From Drosophila pseudoobscura (taxonomy: Eukaryota; Arthropoda; Insecta; Diptera; Drosophilidae), in assembly GCF_009870125.1 (NCBI RefSeq), contig NC_046679.1:26598001-26662000 (forward strand): DNA of 64,000 nt, read 5' to 3'. Under the pieces are notes generated by a model, which had not been told where the DNA came from, did no database searches, and was given only the letters and a program-made list of their open reading frames with translations. Numbering within the stretch: the stretch's first letter is position 1; every line of letters begins with the position of its first letter. The translations under genes and the position numbers were made by a program. Positions 57,205 to 64,000 of the stretch are shown in pieces.

Positions 57205-58477
57205 GTACCCGATACTCAAAGATTATGGGGGTATATTAGATTTGTGAGATTGTGCTGAAAGTGGGTGTGTCTAACCCCATTAAGTATACATATTCTTGAT
57301 CAGCAACAACAGCCGAGTCGAAATAGACCTCGGAGACTATAACAGCTTAAGAGAGAGAGAGAGAGAGACAGATGTAGCGGAATAGAAAACAGTGCATTAC
57401 CTATTACGTATAAAATATAATATATGTATAATACAATATATAATATTCCAACAAATCAATTTCACGGATACACCACCACCAAATTAGAAAGCGAGGGGGA
57501 ACGTTGTGAGTTGCTGCGGCGACCGCAGCTCTACATTTATAGCCGATACATTGTCAGTATGGCAACATTGAGCGACGTGCGGGAGAGACAGAAAACGTGT
57601 CTGAACGTGTAGCGCTGCGTAGCGACTGCAAATTGATTTGTTCCTTTTGGATATAAACATTATCCGATCTGATTCAGATTCGGAAATCTGATAGAAATGG
57701 TCATTCTTTATGTTCAATATTGTGGATACCACAGATGTTCGTCCTTTTTGGGCGAAATTTTGAGATATACGTTTTATAGTGAGATCTAAGAGGAGTGTGG
57801 ATACCAAATTTGGTAACTCTAGCCTTAATAGTCTCTGAGATTTGTGGATGCCGAAGATTTACGTCCTTTGCGGGGGCGGAAGGGGGTGTGGCGAAATTTG
57901 GACACGAAACGGTCATGGTCCGATATCACAGGAGTGTGGATACCAAAATTTGGTTGCTCTAGCTTTTAAAGTCTCTGAGATCGTTGAACTCATATTTTGC
58001 AATAGGCAAAACCGACCATGAAACCTGTGTGTTAGAGAGAGACAGAGCGAGAAAGAATGAAATTGTTTTCTTGATTCTGGCTATATTAATTGTACGATCT
58101 GGTTCAGATTTTGCACTCTAGAAGATATAGTCTTCCTCTACGATTCTGCGTTTTCTATTTTCTCGTATCTTTGAAATTGTGGATGCCACAGATTTTCGCC
58201 CTTTGTGGGGGCGGAAGTGGGCTGGGTAATGTTTTGAAATAAATTTGTAACAGTGACATATCAGAGAAGTCCGGATATAAAATGTCGTTGCTCTAGCTCT
58301 TGTAGTCTTTGAGCACTAGGCGCTGATAGGGACGGACAGGGCTCAATGGACTCGGCTATTGATGCTGATCAAGAATAAATATACTTTATGGGGTCGGAAA
58401 CGATTCGTTCTGGACGTTACACACCATTTTCACCACAAATCTAATATACCCCAATACTCAGTTTGAGTATCGGGTAT
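57205..58477 (-). mobile_element. DINE-1/INE-1-like non-autonomous element, copy 2 (composite)
   Basis: No coding capacity. Both ends carry the same ~45-nt terminus in opposite orientation (left GTACCCGATACTCAAAGATT..., right, read on -, ATACCCGATACTCAAACTGA...), each followed by GGGGTATATTAGATTTGTG and, further in, TTCTTGATCAGCA, giving roughly 150-nt inverted ends. The interior matches copy 1 from the CGAGGGGGAACG block onward. Between the left end and that block lies a piece of Diedel-like array promoter (57448-57490). Its right end stops within the TATA box of Diedel-like gene 4. Confidence 0.72.
57448..57490 (+). repeat. Stray Diedel-like array promoter fragment inside the DINE-1-like element
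   Basis: CCAACAAATCAATTTCACGG followed by ATACACCACCACCAAATTAG matches the block that opens every array unit (ACAAATCGATTTCACGGAC, ACACCACATTA). It is flanked on both sides by DINE-1-like sequence. Confidence 0.65.
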
Positions 58478-58482
58478 AAATA
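58475..58482 (+). promoter_or_regulatory. Hybrid TATA box of Diedel-like gene 4
   Basis: TATAAATA. The first part (GAGTATCGGGTAT) is the terminus of the mobile element, the rest (AAATACCCGAAACACATCCA) is the array promoter. Other units have GGATAAATA here, so the junction made a consensus TATA box. The start codon follows 86 nt after. Confidence 0.6.
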
Positions 58483-58560
58483 CCCGAAACACATCCAGTA
58501 GACCATTATCGTCTAACCCTACCGGCCAACCATTGTCACCCTCATATTCTCCGCCCGAAG

Positions 58561-58854
58561 ATGAACTTCACGTTTTCTGTTTTGCTGTTCCTAGTTCTCC
58601 TCGGAGAAGTCACGTCCGAATGCTGCAGACCACCTTGCTCAGATGGACTTTTAGGGAGTCCTTATTGCGGCGTTGGCAGGTGCAATATGTTCGGATGCAA
58701 CTGCAATGGCGGGTGTAGAAGAAGAGGATCAGACGGTTCTTGTTGCCGCCATCGAAATGGAAAATGCGCAGATGGAACTAAACCAACTCCCTATTGCGGC
58801 TATGGCAAGTGCAATATTATCGGATGCAACTGCGACGGCGGGTGTAGAAAATGA
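58561..58854 (+). CDS. Diedel-like secreted cysteine-rich protein 4 (two modules, no linker)
   Basis: 97 residues, single exon, ATG in the shared GAAGATGAACTTCACG context. Signal peptide ~1-19 (FSVLLFLVLLGEVTS), then ECCRPPCSDGLLGSPYCGVG opens module 1 (CNMFGCNCNGGC), a short RRRGSDGSCCRHRNGK link, and module 2 (CADGTKPTPYCGYGKCNIIG, CNCDGGC) ending CRK. It is the most compact member, resembling the first two modules of gene 1 rather than genes 2 and 3. Downstream of the stop, about 38 nt of new sequence precede the array-type tail (CGATAGCCCGTGAAAATG, CCTTGGGCCAAGG). It lies 6 kb from gene 3, separated by the DINE-1-like element. Confidence 0.8.
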   Translation: MNFTFSVLLFLVLLGEVTSECCRPPCSDGLLGSPYCGVGRCNMFGCNCNGGCRRRGSDGSCCRHRNGKCADGTKPTPYCGYGKCNIIGCNCDGGCRK

Positions 58855-59145
58855 AGGGTCAGATATTTGTCAAAGACGTTATTTATTGTAACGATAGCCC
58901 GTGAAAATGCAAAATAGATTTATACCTTGGGCCAAGGTTCATCTTGAACAGAACAAAGTTTTTTAAATTTCTAGTTTGGTTTTACCAACAAATCAATTTT
59001 ACGGATGCACCACATTAGAAGCATGGCATACCGAATTGGATAAATACCCGAAACATATCAAGTAGACGGTGGGAAAGTTTGTATATTATCGTCTAACCCT
59101 ACCGGCCAACTATTGTCATCCTCCTCGTAATCGCTTCGACCGAAG

Positions 59146-59286
59146 ATGAATCTTACGACTGTCTTGCTGTCCCTAATTCTCCCCAGAGAAGTTAAAATGA
59201 AAACCGTAGAGTGTGCGAGCAAAAGCGTTAAAATAAGAGGGCCACCGTTGAATCTGTTGCAACCAAACTCTTCTAGTCTGCCATGA
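59146..59286 (+). pseudogene. Truncated Diedel-like relic (unit 5)
   Basis: The upstream block (from 58985: ACAAATCAATTTTACGG...), TATA-like ATAAATAC at 59040-59047, and GTCTAACCCTACCGGCCAAC leader are all of array type, and the ATG at 59146 sits in the shared CCGAAGATGAA context. The predicted 46-residue product begins MNLTTVLLSLILPREV, a decayed version of the signal peptide, but then diverges and has one cysteine and no module. Most likely a broken copy; a tiny expressed peptide is possible. Confidence 0.65.
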
Positions 59287-59802
59287 AGAGCTCTATCTCT
59301 TTCTTTCAAGATAAATTGGACATTCTTCTTCTGCCCGAAATTCGACATGTAGTATACATATACAAATGCATGTATACTCTGCATCTTACATGTAAAGTAA
59401 GTTCAACGGTTTTTTGTTCAACGAAAGCACCGTGACAAAAGTATCTCCGTAGCGGAGACAACAACCCTGACTGACAAAAACTGACTGCCACACCACCCAC
59501 CCTCGAAGGGAAGGAAACACTACGGCACAAGGATATTTTCCTATTGGAAAACATCGTAAACACCCCCGGGGCAGCTAGACCAATCCAAATGCCGCAATCT
59601 GTTGCCAATCCAAAATGGCTTCCTCCTCGCAGATGTTGCGGGTGAAAAATCCAATAAGCAGAGCAGAGCAGAGACCCGGACGCGACCCGGGCCGAGCTGA
59701 TTTCAGAGGCAGAAAGGACAATCAGAAGTTATTGCAACACAGTCTTCCAAGCAGAACAGACCCAAGGTCTTCCAATTACAGCAGATATCAAATCGCACAG
59801 CC
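59287..59802. promoter_or_regulatory. Upstream region of Fer3
   Basis: 516 nt between the Diedel-like relic and the Fer3 start codon. No coding region is supportable and no TATA box is obvious. It presumably contains the Fer3 promoter and 5' UTR. Confidence 0.4.
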
Positions 59803-60494
59803 ATGCAGCACCCCCACCCCAGCGATCAGCCCACTTACATGCCGGACGTGCCGTTCCAGCCCCTATGGGGCCAGGAGGCGCCTCCACCTCCGCCCATAGT
59901 GCCCTACCAAGAGCTCATCGCTGGCTTCCCATGCACCGATCTGTGTAAGTACTCCGGCAAAGAAATCTCAATAGATCTTGGCTTGAATAAATCGGAATCG
60001 AATCCGCAATCCTTGCAGCACTCTGGCAACGCTCTCAGGTAGCCCCCCTGGTTCCCCAACGTCCCAGCACACATGGCCGGTCCAACGGATCCTCCAGCTC
60101 CTCCTCCAAGAAGACCCGTCGCCGGGTGGCCTCCATGGCCCAGAGACGAGCCGCCAATATTCGCGAGCGCCGTCGCATGTTCAACCTGAACGAGGCCTTC
60201 GACAAGCTCCGTCGCAAGGTGCCCACCTTCGCCTATGAAAAGCGTCTCTCCCGCATAGAGACGCTGCGCCTGGCCATCACCTACATCGGATTCATGGCCG
60301 AGCTGCTCAGTGGCACGCCCTCGAACTCCCACTCACACTCCCACTCCCACTCGAAGTCCCGTTCTGATGTCTATCCCGGCATGAACGGACACCACCAGGC
60401 AGCCCCACCTTCGATGCACCCCCCCCATCACCTGCACCCAGCGGCGGCATATCATCGAGACTTTGCCTCTCCCTACAGCCACAGCCTGACATAG
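59803..60494 (+). CDS. Fer3: Fer3, bHLH transcription factor
   Basis: Fer3 (48-related 3, Nato3 class) is a basic helix-loop-helix factor of the p48/Ptf1a-related group. Exons 59803-59944 and 60019-60494 join to 205 residues; the junction is CTG T/CA CTC TGG with donor GTAAGT and acceptor TTGCAG. This restores DLSLWQRSQV and keeps the frame, whereas a later CAG at ~60038 would break it. The N-terminal block [19 protein letters not shown] precedes a basic region [20 protein letters not shown] and helix-loop-helix [37 protein letters not shown] (about residues 88-142). An HS-repeat ([13 protein letters not shown]) and His/Pro-rich tail end in SPYSHSLT. Expected to bind E-boxes as a heterodimer with Daughterless. 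Confidence 0.95.
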
Positions 60495-60602
60495 GACTCG
60501 CATTGTAGATCACCGCGGACTAGAAAATGTTAAGCTTTTGCTTTTGAAAAGAATACAAGATGATTAAGTGCACATCCACAATCCTTTTTGTGAGTGATAA
60601 CA

Positions 60603-60608
60603 AATAAA
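60603..60608 (+). terminator. Poly(A) signal, Fer3
   Basis: AATAAA about 110 nt after the Fer3 stop codon. Confidence 0.5.
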
Positions 60609-61823
60609 ATTAGAACACCCCATCCAAGTGTTTGATGTTTAATAGTAATCGAATAACCACAAGGAACTACGATCAAATGGACTGTAGTCGAGTTTTTAGT
60701 AATCGTCTCATCAAAAGCCAATCAACCAGTTGGCTTTCAACCCGAAATTCGGTTACTTAAAAATCAAATATTGTACACCACCAACATGTCCAGAAGTACA
60801 CCTGATAATCCCTTTAAATAGCCAATATTAAAGGCTGGCAGTAAGCCTCGCACTTGTTTCGAACAATTTCATGCCCTGCCGCGATACCGCGATGCCACGA
60901 TGCCATGATTTGCGTGCGAATCCTTCCAGCTGCTGGGTACACCAGACACATGTCCTCAATGAAGTCACATTGCGTACATGGGCCACGGGCCCCCCCCCCA
61001 AAAAAGAAAGAAAACTATTATACAATACAAAATTTGACAAGGCAAACAAAGCGTGAAATTATTATTAATAAATTGAGGCAGACACTGGAGAGGGGAGGGT
61101 GCGATTCAAAGTCAATTGGAACAACCCCTAAAACCCAAACAAGTGTAACACTTGAGGGATTCCCCGTGCAACGCAGGCCTTGGCTGCTGGCTAAATAGCA
61201 AGGAATTTTTGCGTTCAACGCCCATTTTCAACAGATTAGCGTCCCTCGGCCAGGGCCAGCAAATTAATTCTGAACGGATATTGCAAGGACATCAGCCAGC
61301 GAGGAGGGTTGACGGTAGACGGTTGACTCCTGCCCAACAAAGAAAGGGTCGCGTCGCTCCCTGTTCCCCTGTTGTTTTGGTCGTTTGGTCTGTACAATAT
61401 GTTTTGATGAATTTGTGACACTTCATGCCGTATTAAGTCCATATCCGTCTCCATCTGCATATCCATATCCTGTCGAGAGGGTGGGGGGTGGCTTACCGCA
61501 TCCCTTCACCTATGAAGTGGCCTCACGTGTCGCCGATTAGCGCATCAGGAAATCGGGAAATCAGCTACAAAATCTGTCTTTTCGATACCTGTGGTGTGGG
61601 AAAACTTCATAAAATACGGTACTACTGTATGAATTTGTTTAGGTCCGCCTACAATACTAACAATGATATCTCATCATCTCATTCCACGGTCTTAACGACA
61701 CGCCGCGTGTGCCATATTAAGTTATTCCCATAGTAAATCAGGTTATAGATTCCTGCATCCCTGCATCCGTGCATCCCTGCATCCGTGCATCCCTGCTTAT
61801 CTGCTTGTATGTCTGTCAATGGG
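60609..61823. other. Intergenic region downstream of Fer3
   Basis: No coding region is supportable. It includes an 8-nt period minisatellite at 61752-61796 (TGCATCCC/TGCATCCG alternating), just outside the 3' end of the retrotransposon. Confidence 0.5.
61752..61796. repeat. Short minisatellite, 8-nt period
   Basis: Five and a half copies of TGCATCC[C/G], the two variants alternating, so the higher-order period is 16 nt. Confidence 0.75.
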
Positions 61824-61843
61824 TAGGTTAGGTTAGGTTAGGT
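61824..61843 (-). repeat. (TAACC)n tail of the retrotransposon
   Basis: On the - strand CCTAACCTAACCTAACCTAC ends the element, four units, in place of a poly(A) tail. Confidence 0.6.
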
Positions 61844-61947
61844 AGAGACGGCCGCCAAGCTCGCTCGGAGCCCAGCACACATAGGCCGGTTTCGGCCCGT
61901 TGTGATACCGTTTGGGATCATTCCCTCCCTGCAGATGAGACTTCATG

Positions 61948-64000
61948 TCAACAGTTGTCCCATCCAGATGCCCTTATAAAGTTGACGATCTTTCTGGGAC
62001 ATAGCGTGGACATCTCCGAGATGTCGTTCAGAAAGGCAGAGCCCAAGTAATGCAGCCTCCTTCTGCTGAGAGCTGGACAGGAACAGAACAGGTGTTCCAC
62101 TGTTTCCTCCTCGTCCTCGTCTCTGCAGCTGCGGCAGAAATCATTGTATGGGGCACCCAGCCTGTTTGCGTGGGTGCCTACTAGCCAGTGTCCTGTGAGG
62201 GAACGTATGACTGCGCTGCACCTTTCCCTGCCTAGTTTGCAGAGCTCTGAGGTGCGCTTCTTGTCTATGGTCGGCCATGTTTGCCGAGCTGTGCGACAAC
62301 GTGGCCCTGTTTGCCACTTGTTGTCTATCAGTAGCGTGTACTGCTCTTTTATGATGAGCTTGCAGGTGGCCATAGGCATACAAATATCCTCCTTATCTTG
62401 GAGAAGGGGGGTTGTAGTGCCAGATCTGGCCAGCTCGTCCGCTATGCAGTTGCCCTCGATATCCCGGTGACCCGGAACCCATATAAGGCTGATAGCAAAT
62501 TGCTGAGCCATCTCGTGAAGAGATCTGCGGCACTTCGCCACAGTAGCCGAGTTCGAGGAGATCGCGTTAAGTGATCTGATCGCAGCTTGGCTGTCGCTGT
62601 AGATGTTTAGATTGGTTGCCGTGGTGGTAACCGTATGAAGGCAGTACAGAGCCTCCCTGATTGCTGTAACTTCCGCTTGGAAGACGCTACAGTGATCCGG
62701 AAGCCTGAAGGATTGCCTTATGTTAAGTTGTTCAGAGTAGATTCCTCCTCCAACCCTGCCGTCCAGTTTTGAGCCATCCGTGAAGATGCTTATGGCCCCG
62801 TCTGGGCCGGGGGGTCCCTCGAGCCAATCGTCTCTATGAGGGATGATTATGCTGAATGGAGTCTCCGTGTGCTCCATTGGAACTTGATAGTCCGTTCTTG
62901 CTGGGACCTTGTTGTTTTTGTTTAGTATAGATGAGTGACCTATGTTCTGGGGTACCCATTGTTCAGAGTCCCTAAGACGTATTGCTGCCATTTCTGCCCG
63001 CTCCTTTCCTGCAAAGTCAAGGCTCTGAAGGCATAACATGGCGTTTAGCGCATCATTTGGTGTAGTTCGAAGAGCTCCACTGATGCAGAGGGCGGCTGTT
63101 CGCTGAACCTTGCCCAGCTGATTGGTTATTGTCCTTTTCGCTAGGGCAGGCCACCAGACAGTAACTCCGTAGAGTATTATAGGTCTGACTATTGCCAGAT
63201 ATATCCATCGGACTATGCTTGGGTTCATGCCCCACTTTAGGCCGATAGCTTTTTTGCAAGTATAGAGTGCTGTCGTTGCCTTCCTCACTCTATCCTTGAC
63301 ATTCAGGTTCCAGCTAAGCTTTTTGTCAATTACCAACCCTAAGTAACTGGCACTGTCGCTGAAGGAGAGCCTGTATCCGTTTAGTGTTGGTGGGTTGAGG
63401 GGCGGGACCTTGTATTTTTTTGTGAATAACACTAGTTCCGTTTTCGAGGGATTTAGTCCCAATCCGCGCGATTCTGTCCATTGGGACAATCGAGCAAGCT
63501 TTGCGGTCATTAGGTCGCATAGTGTTTGGGGGTATTTCCCCGCAAAGATAATTGCAACGTCATCCGCGTATGCCACTACTTTACAGCCCCCCTCTTCCAG
63601 GTCGCAAAGAATCTTATTGACTGCAATGTTCCATAGAAGAGGAGACAGAACTCCCCCTTGCGGGGTTCCTCTGTTGACATACCTTGACTGGGTGGACGAT
63701 CCCATCGATGATGTCACCGTCCTGCGTATGAGCAATTGATCAATGAGCATCACCAAGTGACGGTCCACCCCCAGGTCAGTCAGGGCTTCTGTAATGGCGC
63801 CCGGTGTGACGTTGTTGAAGGCTCCCTCGATATCGAGAAAAGCTATTAGTGAGTATTCTTTGAGATGCAGTGATTTTTCTACACTCGAGATCACTTCGTG
63901 AAGTGCCGTTTCCGTGGATTTTCCTTTCCGGTAGGCATGCTGCGCACTTGAGTACAGCTGGGGACTTATGGTGGTCCGTAATTGTAACCCGATAAGTCTC
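61948..64000 (-). CDS. Retrotransposon ORF2: reverse transcriptase and RNase H (partial)
   Basis: Open in frame to the window edge; the first visible residues read RLIGLQLRTTISPQLYSSAQ and HAYRKGKSTETALHEV, the RT segment before the palm. RT motifs in order: FLDIEGAFNNV (catalytic Asp), NRGTPQGGVLSPLLWNI, VVAYADDVAII (catalytic Asp pair) and LGLNPSKTELV, then SYLGLVID. The RNase H domain has IFTDGSKLD, FQAEVTAIREAL, NIYSDSQAAIRSL and WVPGHRDIEGNCIADELA, which provide the D-E-D-D residues. A C-terminal CRSCRDEDEEETVEHLFCSC zinc-binding-like motif follows, ending ASGWDNC. No stop or frameshift is seen in the 684 codons visible, so it may be functional if the 5' end is complete. Confidence 0.9.
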   Translation of the reverse strand, partial: RLIGLQLRTTISPQLYSSAQHAYRKGKSTETALHEVISSVEKSLHLKEYSLIAFLDIEGAFNNVTPGAITEALTDLGVDRHLVMLIDQLLIRRTVTSSMGSSTQSRYVNRGTPQGGVLSPLLWNIAVNKILCDLEEGGCKVVAYADDVAIIFAGKYPQTLCDLMTAKLARLSQWTESRGLGLNPSKTELVLFTKKYKVPPLNPPTLNGYRLSFSDSASYLGLVIDKKLSWNLNVKDRVRKATTALYTCKKAIGLKWGMNPSIVRWIYLAIVRPIILYGVTVWWPALAKRTITNQLGKVQRTAALCISGALRTTPNDALNAMLCLQSLDFAGKERAEMAAIRLRDSEQWVPQNIGHSSILNKNNKVPARTDYQVPMEHTETPFSIIIPHRDDWLEGPPGPDGAISIFTDGSKLDGRVGGGIYSEQLNIRQSFRLPDHCSVFQAEVTAIREALYCLHTVTTTATNLNIYSDSQAAIRSLNAISSNSATVAKCRRSLHEMAQQFAISLIWVPGHRDIEGNCIADELARSGTTTPLLQDKEDICMPMATCKLIIKEQYTLLIDNKWQTGPRCRTARQTWPTIDKKRTSELCKLGRERCSAVIRSLTGHWLVGTHANRLGAPYNDFCRSCRDEDEEETVEHLFCSCPALSRRRLHYLGSAFLNDISEMSTLCPRKIVNFIRASGWDNC

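Larger units (their letters stand above)
61824..64000 (-). mobile_element. LOA/Bilbo-like non-LTR retrotransposon, 3' part (partial at right edge)
   Basis: Contains the C-terminal portion of ORF2, a ~100-nt 3' UTR and a terminal (TAACC)n tract (61824-61843). The 5' part lies beyond the window. The order reverse transcriptase, then RNase H, then a C-terminal Cys/His region, with no poly(A) tail, fits the LOA group (or its I/R1-type relatives), which includes Bilbo and TRIM in obscura-group flies. The frame appears intact over 2 kb, so the insertion looks young. Confidence 0.8.

Noticed and set aside
61752-61796. Minisatellite as part of the retrotransposon
   Set aside because: It lies outside the (TAACC)n end and differs in unit; no evidence that it belongs to the element.

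Overview
The window is nuclear DNA from a Drosophila species. Split genes with GTAAGT-type donors and 55-90 nt introns, dense CAG/CAA-type homopolymer codons, and a gene set matching the Muller element E neighbourhood of D. melanogaster around Lk6, Blm and Fer3 all point there. Two copies of a DINE-1/INE-1-like repeat resemble a repeat I associate with obscura-group flies, so a species outside the melanogaster group, perhaps obscura-group, is my inference.

Layout. Positions 1-2808 hold the 3' part of Lk6 (+), an eIF4E kinase, followed by a long 3' UTR to about 4.75 kb. Then come an Arkadia/RNF111-like RING-H2 ubiquitin ligase (+, 5925-10228), a WDR55-type WD40 protein (-, 11188-12757) and, divergently, the Bloom helicase Blm (+, 13128-17364). 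Thiamine pyrophosphokinase (-, 17667-18790) is convergent with Blm. A seven-exon secreted protein with a thrombospondin type-1 repeat and a laminin-G/TSPN-like domain (-) lies at 21273-25462. About 14 kb follow with no gene I can support. Next are a DM4/12-family secreted protein (-, 39716-40354), 7 kb without recognisable genes, and an intronless FUS/Cabeza-like RNA-binding protein (-, 47559-48779).

The most unusual part is 49.2-59.3 kb. It holds a small array of secreted cysteine-rich proteins built from one, two or three copies of a C-terminal module like that of Diedel, the Drosophila immune-modulating secreted protein that some insect DNA viruses have captured. There are four intact genes (50818, 51538, 52213 and 58561), one truncated relic (59146) and two stray pieces of array promoter. 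The array is bracketed and interrupted by two DINE-1-like elements, one of which ends inside the TATA box of the fourth gene. The second and third genes differ almost only by amino-acid-changing substitutions. This is the best candidate for a previously undescribed system.

The right end carries the bHLH gene Fer3 (+, 59803-60494) and the 3' half of a LOA/Bilbo-like non-LTR retrotransposon (-) that runs off the window.

Functionally the first 19 kb is a cluster of broadly used genes (kinase, ubiquitin ligase, ribosome-biogenesis WD protein, DNA repair helicase, cofactor enzyme) with short shared promoters and convergent 3' ends. From 19 kb onward the genes are sparse, secreted or tissue-specific, with large non-coding spaces and mobile DNA. 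All exon structures were worked out by hand from splice signals, reading frame and recall of protein families; nothing was searched.
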